Of a stretch of 64,000 nt of DNA, positions 43,093 through 52,133 are shown in pieces. Each line of letters begins with the position of its first letter. The first letter of the stretch is position 1. Source of the stretch: Planctomycetota bacterium. GTDB lineage: Bacteria; Planctomycetota; J058; J103. Under the pieces are notes generated by a model that searched no databases, was not told where the DNA came from, and saw only the letters and a list, made by a program, of their open reading frames with translations. The translations under genes and the position numbers were made by a program. The stretch is taken from positions 1-64,000 of the forward strand of contig BPJM01000001.1 in NCBI GenBank assembly GCA_026004615.1, read 5' to 3'.

Positions 43093-44459
43093 CGTGCGCC
43101 TGCCTGCCCCTGCTCCGCGCCTGCCGCCGCCGCGCCGTCGCGCGCCGCGGCCGCGAGCACCGCCCTGCCCGCCCGCCGCCACGCCTCGCGCACCAGCGCC
43201 CCACCCCAGCGCACCGCCAGGCGCGCGCGATGGCGCCACGAGGGCATGCGCGCCAGATAGACACAGCGCCGCGCCAGATAGCCCAGCTCCCCGCGCAACC
43301 GCAGCCCCAGCAGGTGGAACACATCCTGGCCGCGCCCCAGGGTAAGCGTCTCCGCCAATGGGTAGTACCGATACGAGCGGAGGGTGCCGCCGCGCAGCCG
43401 CGCCAGCACGTTGTGGGCGGCCACCGCCGCCTGCTGCACCGCGACCTGCGCCGTCTCCGGCGGCGCCTCGGCTCCCTCGATGGTGCAGCGCGCATTGTCG
43501 CCGATGGCGAACACCGCGGGCTGCCCCGGCAGCTCCAGCGTCGCCCCGACGCAGATCCTGCCGTCGCGGCTGCGCGGCACGGACAACCCGCGCACCACGC
43601 CCACCGGCTGCTGGCCAGCGGTCCAGATGACCGTGCCCGCCGGCACGTGTTCGCCGGGCAGCCGGATCCCGTGCTCGTCGGCACCCAGCACCGGGCTGCC
43701 CAGGCGCAGCTCCACCCCGGCCGCCCGCAACGCGAGGTAGGCCTGGTGCTTGATCTCCTCGCTGAAGCCCGGCAGCACATCCCCGCGGGCCTCGACCAAG
43801 AGGACCCGCGGCCGGACCGCCAGCTCCATCGCGGCCACCTTGCACGCGATCTCGACCCCGCTCGGACCGGCGCCGCAGATGACCACCCGGCGCAGCCGCT
43901 CGGCCTCGGCCGGCCGGCCAGCCCCCTCGGCGTCGGCTGTTCCACCCCCCTCGGCCACCTGTGCACCGCCGGCAATCCTGGCCGATGCGCTCGCCCCGGT
44001 GCCGAGTGCGGCCGCGCGCGCGCTCATCCTCTCCAGGTGGACGCGCAACCGCAGGAAATCCTCCAGGGTGGCCGCTGCGAGCGCGTGTGCGGCCATGCCC
44101 GGCAGCTCCCGATACGCCGGCTCGGCGCCGAGCGCGATCACCAGCGCGTCCGCCTCGAGCCTCTGCTCGCCCGCGGCGGTCCGTACGATGGCCGCCCGCG
44201 CCGCGGGCTCGATCGCGACCACCTCGCCCTCGATGAGCTGGATGCCGCTGCCGGCGAGCACCTGCGCCAGCGGCAGCGCCACCTCCTCGGGCGCCACCTC
44301 CCCGGTGAGCAGATCGTAGAGCAGCGGCTTGAACACGAAGCAGGGATCCCGCGCGACCAGCGTCAGCGCCAGCTCCGGCGCCCGGCGCGCCAGCCGCAGC
44401 GCGGTGAACACCCCGCCGAAGCCGCCCCCCAGCACCAGCACCCGGCCGGCGTCCGCCAT
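43089..44459 (-). CDS. Type II NADH:quinone oxidoreductase (NDH-2)
   Basis: 456 residues from ATG 44459. The N-terminal FAD-binding motif is VLVLGGGFGGVFTALRLAR, the NADH-binding Rossmann motif is VVICGAGPSGVEIACKV, and the second FAD contact is VFAIGDNARC. PETAQVAVQQAAVAAHNV is the conserved quinone-side segment. This single-subunit flavoenzyme oxidises NADH and reduces membrane quinone without proton pumping. The insert between the FAD and NADH motifs (about residues 150-185) is Gly/Ala-rich and longer than usual. The C-terminal region has Arg-rich amphipathic helices fitting peripheral membrane attachment. The GST-like gene is coupled downstream. A TATCCT (44512-44517, minus strand) might be a -10 element. 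Confidence 0.9.
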   Translation of the reverse strand: MADAGRVLVLGGGFGGVFTALRLARRAPELALTLVARDPCFVFKPLLYDLLTGEVAPEEVALPLAQVLAGSGIQLIEGEVVAIEPAARAAIVRTAAGEQRLEADALVIALGAEPAYRELPGMAAHALAAATLEDFLRLRVHLERMSARAAALGTGASASARIAGGAQVAEGGGTADAEGAGRPAEAERLRRVVICGAGPSGVEIACKVAAMELAVRPRVLLVEARGDVLPGFSEEIKHQAYLALRAAGVELRLGSPVLGADEHGIRLPGEHVPAGTVIWTAGQQPVGVVRGLSVPRSRDGRICVGATLELPGQPAVFAIGDNARCTIEGAEAPPETAQVAVQQAAVAAHNVLARLRGGTLRSYRYYPLAETLTLGRGQDVFHLLGLRLRGELGYLARRCVYLARMPSWRHRARLAVRWGGALVREAWRRAGRAVLAAAARDGAAAAGAEQGQAGAR

Positions 44460-44694
44460 GCTCCCCTGCGCCCTCGCCCCCCGCCCCGGCGGAACGCCGC
44501 GGCAGCGCCAGGAGGATAGCAGATGGCGGATCGGCCTGCCGCCGGCGCGTCGCGTTCGATCGTCCGGCCTCGCCGGGATCGCACGAGGATCGGTGCCGAG
44601 CGGCGCCCCGGATCGAGCCCACCCCCGCGCACCACAGGTGTTCGCCTGCTGGCGGCTTCCCGCGGCGCTCGCTGTTTGTATTATGGCCGCGGGG

Positions 44695-45099
44695 TCAGCG
44701 GCTCGGACTCCCCGCCTCGCCGGCGGCCTCCTCGCGCAGCAGCTCCTCGGGGATGGGGCGGCGGGCCGCGTAGCCGGTCTCCACCGGGTGGTACCAGGCC
44801 AGCCGGGGCTCGTCGCTGCGCCAGCAGAGATAGACCGGCTGGCCGTCGATCACCGCGGGGAAGTCGACCAGCCCCACATCGAAGCTCCAGTCCTTGTAGC
44901 TGCAGCCGATCTGCTCCAGCTCCGCCAGGAGCGCGTCCAGTTGCTGCTCGAGCTGCTCCACCTCCTGCTCCCGGCCCTGCCAGCCTCCCTGCAACAGCGC
45001 GCGCAGGCGGCGCCCCCGCTCCAGGATGTCGGCGACGATGCGCCGCACCAGCGGCAGCGTCCGGCTCGCCTCGCGCGGCGTGAACAGGCGCGCGGTCAT
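44695..45099 (-). CDS. DUF2203 family protein
   Basis: 134 residues from ATG 45099. The N-terminus ARLFTPREASRTLPLVRRIVADI, the coiled-coil middle (REQEVEQLEQQLDALLAELEQ) and the C-terminal WSFDVGLVDFPAVIDGQPVYLCWRSDEP with AWYHPVETGYAARRPI are the hallmarks of DUF2203. Function is unknown; the family is widespread in bacteria and often near metabolic or regulatory genes. It follows the sugar epimerase after 63 bases in the same direction, so it may be co-transcribed with the UDP-sugar genes. Confidence 0.9.
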   Translation of the reverse strand: MTARLFTPREASRTLPLVRRIVADILERGRRLRALLQGGWQGREQEVEQLEQQLDALLAELEQIGCSYKDWSFDVGLVDFPAVIDGQPVYLCWRSDEPRLAWYHPVETGYAARRPIPEELLREEAAGEAGSPSR

Positions 45100-45162
45100 G
45101 GCGCTCCTCCAGCCCCTCCGGCAGATACGGCGCGAGGCCGCCGCCTGTGGGCAAGCCGCCCC

Positions 45163-46141
45163 TCAGCGCCAGGCCGCCAGCGTCCGGCGCAGGCCCTCGG
45201 TGAACTCCACCCGCGGCCGGTAGCCCAGCTCCCGCCCCGCGCGCGCGATGTCGGCCTGGGAGTGGCGCACGTCCCCGGGCCGGGCGGGCGCGTGCTCGGG
45301 CGGCAGCGCCGTGCCGAGCAGCCGGTTGAGCACCGCCACCAGCTCCAGCAGATCGTGCCGGCGGCCGCTGCCCACGTTGTAGACCTGCCCGGCGCACTCC
45401 GGACCCGCCTCCGCCGCCAGCAGGTTGGCCGCCACCACGTCCTCCACGTAGGTGAAGTCGCGCGACTGCCGCCCGTCGCCGAAGATCACCGGCCGCTGCC
45501 CGGCACGCATGCGCGCGATGAAGCGGGGGATGACGGCCGCGTACGCGCTGGCCGGGTCCTGGCGCGGCCCGAAGACGTTGAAGTAGCGCAGGGCCACGGT
45601 GTGCATGCCGTAGAGCGAGGCCGCCAGCCGCACGTAGTACTCGCCGGCGAGCTTGCTCGCGGCGTAGGGCGAGAGCGGCCGGGGCGCCGCATCCTCGCGC
45701 GCCGGCAGCGGCACCGCGTCCCCGTAGACCGAGGAGGAGCTCGCGTAGACCAGGCGCGGCACCCCGGCCGCGCGCGCGGCCTGCAGCAGTACCAGCGTGC
45801 CGGTGGCGTTCACCTCGTGCGCCAGCAGTGGCCGCTCGAGCGAGGCCGCCACCGAGGGCAGCGCCGCCTGGTGGAACACGACCTCGACCCCGCCGGCGAG
45901 CGCCGCCGCGCAGGCCTGTGGCTCGCGCACGTCGCCCTGGTGCAGCTCGACGTCGGCCAGCACCTCCTCCAGGTGTTCGCGGCGTCCCGTCGAGAAGTCA
46001 TCGAGCACCCGCACCCGGGCGCCGCGCGCGAGCAGCGCCCGCACCAGATGCGAGCCGATGAACCCCGCCCCCCCCCGTCACCAGCACCCGCCGGCCCCGC
46101 CAGCCAGCCTTCCCCTGCGGCTCGCCCCCCGCCTCCGGCAT
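45163..46141 (-). CDS. UDP-sugar 4-epimerase, WbpP/GalE-like (frameshifted)
   Basis: Chosen start ATG 46141, six bases after ggggagg. The N-terminal Rossmann motif VLVTGGAGFIGSHLVRALLARG is recovered when one base is removed from the run of nine C at 46068-46076; as given, the motif is split between frames. The rest is intact: LDDFSTGRREHLEEV, VFHQAALPSVAASLE, YASSSSVYGD, the catalytic SPYAASKLAGEYY (YxxxK), RYFNVFGPRQDP and QSRDFTYVEDVV. Restored length is about 325 residues. The combination ASKLAGEYY with RQDP fits UDP-N-acetylglucosamine/galactose epimerases. It follows the UDP-sugar dehydrogenase after 60 bases; together they would make UDP-N-acetylgalactosaminuronate-type precursors for surface polysaccharide. 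Confidence 0.9.
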
Positions 46142-46201
46142 CCGCATCCTCCCCTGCCCGAACCATCCGGCCGCAGGCGCCGCCGGGCCAGCGCGCGCCG
46201 C

Positions 46202-47536
46202 TCAGAGCCTGCTCACCCTCGGCCCGCCGCGCCCGCGCGTGAGGTTGCGGGCGTCGAAGATCCGCCGGGCGTGCTGCAGGATCAGCTCCACCTCGAAGGC
46301 ATCGTGGTCCGCCAGCACCGCGACCAGATCGGCCTGCCGGAGTTCGTCGGCCGACAGCGCCACCGCGTGCAGCTCGACCTCGCCGATCCGGCACGACGGC
46401 ACGTACGGATCGGCGTAGCGCACCTCGGCACCCCGCTCCAGGAGCAGCGCCGCCAGATCCACCGCGGGCGACTCCCGCGTGTCGCCCACGTTCTTCTTGT
46501 AGGCCATGCCGAGCAGCAGCACGCGGCTGTTGCGCACCGGCTTGCCGTCCTGGTTGAGCAGGTCCGCGATCCGCTGCAGGCAGTGCAGCGGCATCGCGCG
46601 GTTGATCTCGTCGGCCAGCTCGATGAACCGCGCCTGGGCGCGCACCGTGCGCGCCTTCCAGGACAGATACAGCGGGTCCACCGGCAGGCAGTGCCCGCCC
46701 AGCCCCGGCCCCGGCCAGAACGGCTGGAAGCCGAACGGCTTGCTCGCTGCCGCCTCGATGACCTCCCACACATCCAGCCCCAGCCGGTGGCAGAGCAGTG
46801 CCATCTCGTTGGCGAACCCGATGTTCACCGCGCGGTAGGTGTTCTCCCAGAGCTTCGCCATCTCGGCGACGGCGGCGCTGGAGACCTCGATGACCGTCGC
46901 GATGGCGGCCCGATAGAGCGCCGCCGCCACGCGCGTGCAGGCCGCGCTCACCCCGCCGATGAGCTTCGGGGTGTTCTCGATCCGCCAGGTGCGGTTGCCG
47001 GGATCGATCCGTTCCGGACTGAAGGCGACGAAGGCATCCCGGCCGACCCGGAGCCCCTGCCGCTCGAGCGCGGGCACCACCAGCTCCTGGGTCGTGCCCG
47101 GATAGACCGTCGACTCCAGCACCAGCAGCTGGCCCGGCCGCAGGTGCGGGCCGAGCGCCTCGAGCGCCGCGTGCACGTAACAGAGATCCGGCTCGCGCGA
47201 CTTGCCGAGCGGGGTCGGCACGCAGATCAGCACGCAGTCCGCCGCGGCCGCCGGGCCGTATTCCGCGCTCGCCCGCAGCCGCCCCGCCCGCACCAGCTCG
47301 CCCACCACCGCCCCGGCGACGTCGGGGATGTAGCTCTCGCCGCGCCCGAGCGCCTCGATGCGCGCCCGATCCAGGTCGATGCCGTCCACCTGGAAGCCCG
47401 CGCGCGCGAACGCCACCGCGAGCGGAAGCCCCGCGTAGCCGAGCCCCACCACCGCCAGCCGCGCGGCGCGCTCCTCGATGCGGCGGCGCAGCGCCTCGCC
47501 CGGCTCGACCTCCCGCTCCGCCCCGGCGGGGCTCAT
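46202..47536 (-). CDS. UDP-N-acetylglucosamine 6-dehydrogenase, WbpA-like
   Basis: 444 residues from ATG 47536. The NAD-binding motif is LAVVGLGYAGLPLAVAFARAG, then CVPTPLGKSREPDL, STVYPGTTQE, SPERIDPGN and the active-site Cys in GPGLGGHCLPVDPLYLSWKA. LLLGMAYKKNVGDTRESPA marks the C-terminal domain. The 'SPER.DPGN' and 'GGHC.PVDP.YL' patterns fit UDP-HexNAc dehydrogenases (WbpA/WecC) more than UDP-glucose dehydrogenases. It oxidises C6 of the sugar nucleotide twice to the uronate. It starts a three-gene unit (dehydrogenase, epimerase, DUF2203). Confidence 0.93.
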   Translation of the reverse strand: MSPAGAEREVEPGEALRRRIEERAARLAVVGLGYAGLPLAVAFARAGFQVDGIDLDRARIEALGRGESYIPDVAGAVVGELVRAGRLRASAEYGPAAAADCVLICVPTPLGKSREPDLCYVHAALEALGPHLRPGQLLVLESTVYPGTTQELVVPALERQGLRVGRDAFVAFSPERIDPGNRTWRIENTPKLIGGVSAACTRVAAALYRAAIATVIEVSSAAVAEMAKLWENTYRAVNIGFANEMALLCHRLGLDVWEVIEAAASKPFGFQPFWPGPGLGGHCLPVDPLYLSWKARTVRAQARFIELADEINRAMPLHCLQRIADLLNQDGKPVRNSRVLLLGMAYKKNVGDTRESPAVDLAALLLERGAEVRYADPYVPSCRIGEVELHAVALSADELRQADLVAVLADHDAFEVELILQHARRIFDARNLTRGRGGPRVSRL

Positions 47537-47757
47537 CTCCCGCCCTCCCGCGACAGCGTCCTGCCCTGCCCTGGCCAGACGACCGGAGCAGTGTAGCGAG
47601 CAGTGCCGCCCGCGGGCGAGACGCGGCCCCCCCGGGAGCCCTGCGCCCGTGCCCACCGGGGGCCCCCGCGCCGCCCCAGCGGGCTGCGGCGCGTCCCTGC
47701 GACGGCGTCCGCCGCTCGCTGCGCCGGATGCGCTGGCAGCGATGGTATCGTGGCGTC

Positions 47758-48498
47758 ATGGCCGACACGCGCCGGGACCGCGGGCCGCACCCGGCCGACC
47801 GGGAGCTGTTCGGCCCGGCCGCGCTGCCGCGCCTGCGCGAGGCGGTGGCGCACCTGGGCTGGCTGCTCGAGCGCGGCTATGCGCTGCCGTCCTCGCTCAA
47901 GCTGGTCGGCGACCGCTTCGCGCTCGTTGCCCGCCAGCGGACCGCGCTCATGCGGTGCGCGTGCGCGCCGAGCGCGGCCCGCGCGCGGCGGGCGCGGGCG
48001 GTGCCGCCCGCGGAGCTGGGGGGCCAGGTGCTGCTGCTCGACGGCTACAACGTGCTGACGGCGGTCGAGGCGGCGCTCGCCGGCGGGGTGCTGCTGCTCG
48101 GTGCGGACGGCTGCGTGCGCGACATGGCCAGCATGCACGGCACCTGGCGCCGGGTGCGGCAGACCGATCCGGCGCTGGAGCGCATCGCCGCCAGCGCTGC
48201 CGAGCTGGGGCTCGCGGGGCTGCGGTGGTATCTGGACCGGCCGGTCTCCAACAGCGGCCGGCTCGCGGCCCGGATCGCGGCGCTGGCGCAGGAGCGCGGC
48301 TGGCCGTGGGAGGTGCGGCTGGTCCAGAGCGCCGACGCGGTGCTCGCGCGCGCAGCCGAGACCGTCGCCACCACGGACAGCGCGGTGCTGGACCGCTGCG
48401 GGCGCTGGTTCGACCTCGCTGGCCACGTGGTCCGCACCCAGCTGCCGCAGGCGTGGGTGGTCGACCTCCGGGCGGGGCCGCCGCCTGCGGCCCCCTGA
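47758..48498 (+). CDS. DUF434/DUF5616 protein
   Basis: 246 residues from ATG 47758. RGPHPADRELFGPAALPRLR and LLERGYALPSSLKLVGDRFALVARQRTALMRC form the DUF434 N-terminal domain. The rest, GGQVLLLDGYNVLTAVEAAL, RDMASMHGTWRRVRQTDPA and LRWYLDRPVSNSGRLAARI, matches the DUF5616 part with its DGYN and PVSNSGRL signatures, reminiscent of PIN/NYN-like nucleases because of clustered conserved Asp residues. The activity is not known. It is divergent from the UDP-sugar dehydrogenase and has no clear ribosome-binding site. Confidence 0.85.
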   Translation: MADTRRDRGPHPADRELFGPAALPRLREAVAHLGWLLERGYALPSSLKLVGDRFALVARQRTALMRCACAPSAARARRARAVPPAELGGQVLLLDGYNVLTAVEAALAGGVLLLGADGCVRDMASMHGTWRRVRQTDPALERIAASAAELGLAGLRWYLDRPVSNSGRLAARIAALAQERGWPWEVRLVQSADAVLARAAETVATTDSAVLDRCGRWFDLAGHVVRTQLPQAWVVDLRAGPPPAAP

Positions 48499-48768
48499 GA
48501 GACCCCAGCTGCCCGCGGGGCGCCGCCTGGCCCGGCTCCGGCACCCACCGCAGCCTGCGGCGCCGCCGCGTGCGCCTTCGCGCGAGGGCTGCCCGGCGCC
48601 CCGCATCCTTGTCGCCCCCGAAGCCCGGCTGCTGGGGCGCAGGCCGGCGCCGCAGTTCCCGTCGTCCGGGGCGATGGCGACGGACATCGACCGCGCCCCC
48701 GCACACGGTTGCTTTGGGGGCCTGCCGGCACTACCATTCGCCATTAGATCATCCGCCGGAGGGGGGCC

Positions 48769-50113
48769 ATGCATCCGCTCACCAGACTGCTCGATCGCCA
48801 GGCCCTGCCCGAGGGCAAGCTGTACGGGCTCGTGCCCGCGATCGTGACCGACGTCAAGGACACCGAGCAGAACCGCCACGAGATGGCGATGGTCCGGGTC
48901 TACTTCCCGTGGCTGCAGGACCAGGAATCCCCGAACCTGATCAACCCGTGGGCGCGCCTGGTACGCGTCGATGCCGGCGACAACGCCGGCATGGGCGTGG
49001 TGCCCCAGGTGGGCGACGAGGTGATCTGCGGCTTCGAGCACGGGGACATCCACCACCCCTACGTGCTCGGCTCGGTCTGGAACGGGCAGGCCAAGGCCCC
49101 AGACACCTCCGGCAACGGCGAGCACGACCCGCGGGCGCGGGGGACAGGGCGCGGCGCGCGGGGCGGCGAACAAGATCTGGCTCCTGCGCAGCCGCACCGG
49201 TCACAAGATCTTCTTCGACGATGAGAACGGCATCATCGTCCTGGAGACCGCCTCCTGCAAGAGCCGCATCGAGATCTGCGACGACAGCCACGAGATCAAC
49301 ATCATCGAGACCGGCGGCCCGGTCAACGTCTACGCCTCCACCGACGTGAACGTCGAGGCCGGCAACAACATCAACATGAAGGCCGGCAACGACATCAACA
49401 TGGAAGCCGGCAACAACATCAACATGCAGGCCGGAGTGGACATCAATGCCAAGGCCGGCTCCAACGTCTCGGTGAAGGCCGGCTGCAACATCTCCGAGCA
49501 GGCCGGCGCCCACGTGCGCATCACGGCCGGGGCGAGCTACAGCGTCACGGCCGGCGGTAGCGGCAGCATCACGACGGGTGGCTCTCTCAGCCTGACCGCA
49601 GGCGGGGCGATCAGCGTCACCACCGGCGCGAGTATGACCCTCACCGTCGCGTCATCGATGACGACGCTGGTGGGCTCCAGCGTGTTGACCATGGTCGGCG
49701 CCACCATGACCACCATGGTCGCGAGCAACATCCTGACGATGACCGGCGGCAACATCACCAACATAGCTGCGGGCAACATCACCAACCTCGCTGCCGCCAA
49801 CGAGACCAGCATCATCCAGTGCAAGTTCGAGATCGGCGCGGGCTTCAAGGGAGAGCTCTTCGGCGGCATCAAACTCGACATCTTCGGCGGCATGAAGGTA
49901 GAGATCATGGCCGGCATGGCCATCTCAATCACGGGCGCGATCAAACTCGAGATGACGGCCGGCGTCAAGATCGACATCATGGCGGCTGCGAAGATGGAGC
50001 TCGGCGGCGGCACGAAGCTCGAGTGCTTCCCGGGGCTGCAGGCGAAGATCTCGGCGTTCTGCGGCCAGCTGTCTGCAGCGACCGCCAACGGTATTCATGC
50101 GATCTGTGCCTGA
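48769..50113 (+). CDS. gp5/VgrG-like spike (baseplate assembly protein V family), frameshifted
   Basis: Starts at ATG 48769, with ribosome-binding site ggagggggg. The first 120 residues form the gp5-type OB-fold (LYGLVPAIVTDVKDTEQNRH, VRVYFPWLQD, GVVPQVGDEVICGFEHGDIHHPYVLGSVWNG). A break near the G run at 49139-49143 shifts the frame; the continuation reads NKIWLLRSRTGHKIFFDDENG and ETASCKSRIEICDD, the standard spike neck. It then enters 19 octapeptide repeats (49358-49813) and an amphipathic beta tail. A trimer would form the membrane-piercing needle of a contractile injection apparatus. No gp27-like domain precedes the OB-fold, and no sheath, tube or ATPase genes are in the window, so it is an orphan or part of a dispersed system. 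Confidence 0.85.
49358..49813 (+). repeat. Octapeptide (24-bp) tandem repeats, 19 units
   Basis: Nineteen consecutive eight-residue units with A/T/V-G at the start, for example AGNNINMK, AGNDINME, AGNNINMQ, AGVDINAK, AGSNVSVK, later TGGSLSLT, VGATMTTM and TGGNITNI. The first three are near-identical at DNA level. This register matches the triple-stranded beta-helix of T4 gp5. Confidence 0.9.
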
Positions 50114-50333
50114 CGGTGCCGTCAAGCCCGGCCGCAGCGCCGAGCATCCCAGGCACACGGCTTTTCAGGGGACAGAAAAGAATCAGCGCAGCCCAATCCA
50201 CGGCGGCACTCTGTGCTCGCGTCCACGTGGGCGAGAGCGACCGCGCCGGCTACGGGGGCGGTAACGCTTACCACGCTCGGCACGGATGCGCCGTGGCAGC
50301 GCCGGAAACAGCCTTGCACAGGGGGATTCGCAG

Positions 50334-51232
50334 GTGATCGTCCACGAGGGTTTCATCGCCGCCTTCAACTACGCGATCGGCCCTGCGCTGATCTACGAGT
50401 CGGAACGATCCCTGCGCGCCATCCAGACCACGGGAGATCCCTATATCGTCATCGTGCCCGACACGATTCCGCCGCGCGCGGTGGTGCTCGACCGACTGGC
50501 GGCGTGTCCGCGGCTTCGTACTCGCCCGCTGCGAAAAAGACAATCTGTTCACCGCGTTCGTGATCCACCAGCGGCGTGCCGCGGTCCGCTGCGTGCCCGC
50601 CGTCCTGGACGACGTGCGCGAGGGCCGCATCCGCAACGGCGAGCCGATCGCGGTGGACGGGGTCGACGGAAAGGTCTTCGTGCAGCCCGACGCCGAGACG
50701 ATCGCCCGCTTCGAGGCGCTGCGCCTCACCCCTCAGCCCCGCGTGACCAAGGAGTATTTCCCCCGTCTGGCGCGCGAGGCACTGCAGACCGCCAACGTCC
50801 CGGAGATCCCTCCCCTGCCGCCGCGCCCCGAGCTTCCGGACATGCTGCTTCGAGACAGCTGGCAGGTGGCGCCGGGACCCAACCCCATGCCCAAGGACGT
50901 GCCCACGCCGGCGGATATCCGGCGCGAGGGTCGAGCTCCAGCTCAATCGTGCCGAATCGCTGTACGAGCTGGGTGTCCTGGCCACCTGGCAGGCGGTCGT
51001 GCGGATGCACGTGAGCATGTTCCGGGACGACCCGCTCAGCCCGGAGGAGGTCGAGGCGCTGGACCAGGCCGTGGCGGCGGAACTCCACCGGCTTGAGGAA
51101 GAGCGCAAGGCCCTCGCGCCGCCGGCGCCCCCGCCGCAGGAGAAATCCTGGCACGAGCGCTGGGGCCTGACCCCCCCGGAGGACCCTGATTCGACCGGCC
51201 CGGTGGTGGAACGACCCCGGCGAGCCCGCTGA
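50334..51232 (+). CDS. Hypothetical protein downstream of spike gene (frameshifted)
   Basis: About 299 residues if two single-base insertions are removed (near 50498-50502 and 50928-50930). Start GTG 50334 lies seven bases after agggggat. Pieces in order: VIVHEGFIAAFNYAIGPALI with YIVIVPDTIPPRAVVLDRLA; FVLARCEKDNLFTAFVIHQ and PAVLDDVREGRIRNGEPIAV; VELQLNRAESLYELGVLATW, ending in a charged Pro-rich tail (KSWHERWGLTPPEDP). No catalytic motif or signal peptide is recognised. Being 220 bases after the gp5-like spike in the same direction, it may be a partner or cargo of that spike, but nothing in its sequence proves this. Confidence 0.65.
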
Positions 51233-51345
51233 TGGGCTCGTGCCGAGAGATCCTCCGGACTCCGGCCCTGCCGCGCGGCCCTGGGTTCCAAGGCCGGCCC
51301 GCCGAACCGCCGGTACGACGATCGAATACCGGCCCGCACGCGGTG

Positions 51346-51633
51346 CTACGAGCTCGCCCGCTGTTGTTGGCGTAGCTCTTCCATGCGCTGCTCGTACTGG
51401 CGCACCAACTGGGCCAGCCCCTCGATCAACCGGCGCAGACTCTCGACGCTCATCATGACTCGACACTGCAGATCGGCGCGGGCCAGTGGCCGATCCGCAT
51501 CGCGGATGCAGAACTTCAGGTACACGTCGTCCTGCAGCACCGAGGCCAGAACGAGGTTCGAGTAGTAGGTGGGCACCACCACCTGGTCCGGAAACCGGAC
51601 CTCGACCTGCGACGCCTCCTGGAAGCTTGCCAC
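51346..51633 (-). CDS. DUF3467-like small protein
   Basis: 95 residues from GTG 51633 preceded by gaggagg. VEVRFPDQVVVPTYYSNLVLASVL, VYLKFCIRD and CRVMMSVESLRRLIEGLAQLVRQYEQRM fit the DUF3467 outline (beta strands followed by a C-terminal helix with conserved Arg/Leu). Function unknown. It is convergent with the upstream plus-strand hypothetical gene. A recognisable paralog, broken by an amber codon, lies at 60696-61050 in the same orientation, so the pair brackets the signalling locus. Confidence 0.75.
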   Translation of the reverse strand: MASFQEASQVEVRFPDQVVVPTYYSNLVLASVLQDDVYLKFCIRDADRPLARADLQCRVMMSVESLRRLIEGLAQLVRQYEQRMEELRQQQRASS

Positions 51634-52133
51634 CGCCTCCTCCTTTCGCCGGCCCCCGCCGCGCAGCGTGCCTGTCCAGAGCCTGCCGGTCGCGCGCCAG
51701 ACTAGGTGGGAGCGGCCACAGCGTCAAGATGACCTTGCCGGTCGAGGCGCCCGGCCAGCCCGCAGCGCCGTACGCCCGAAGCCACCACAGGGGGGGTGCG
51801 CCCGCAACCTCTACGGCGCAAGGCACAACCCCGAGCTGGCCACATCGACACGTACAGGCTAGAGTACGGTAGAATCGCCTCGAGTTCTCAGAAGGGATGG
51901 GGGTCACGCGCGCGGGCGCCTCTTCGGTGTCCGCTTACACGCGCGGGCACGCTCCGAGGAGGACGTTCTGTACACCCGTCATGGCTCCGCTCGCAGTGCG
52001 CTCGGCCTCTCGCCCTGCCCGCCACGCGCCATCTGCCGGAGAGCGGCGCCTGGCGGCCCATCTGGACGTGGTGCGGATCGCGAACACCCTGTCCCCGGGA
52101 CTCCCGCTGCACGCGCCGTCCGGGCCTTGAGCC
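51634..52133. other. Intergenic region upstream of the signalling locus
   Basis: Divergent region. A plausible -10 (TAGAAT, 51870-51875) has a weak -35 (TCGACA, 51845-51850) with a 19-base spacer. A 77-codon open frame (51897-52130) is present but its composition is unconvincing, so I do not call it a gene. Confidence 0.45.

Noticed and set aside
51897..52130. A 77-codon open frame before the cNMP-binding histidine kinase
   Set aside because: Weak ribosome-binding site, no recognisable domain and mixed codon use; listed as intergenic.
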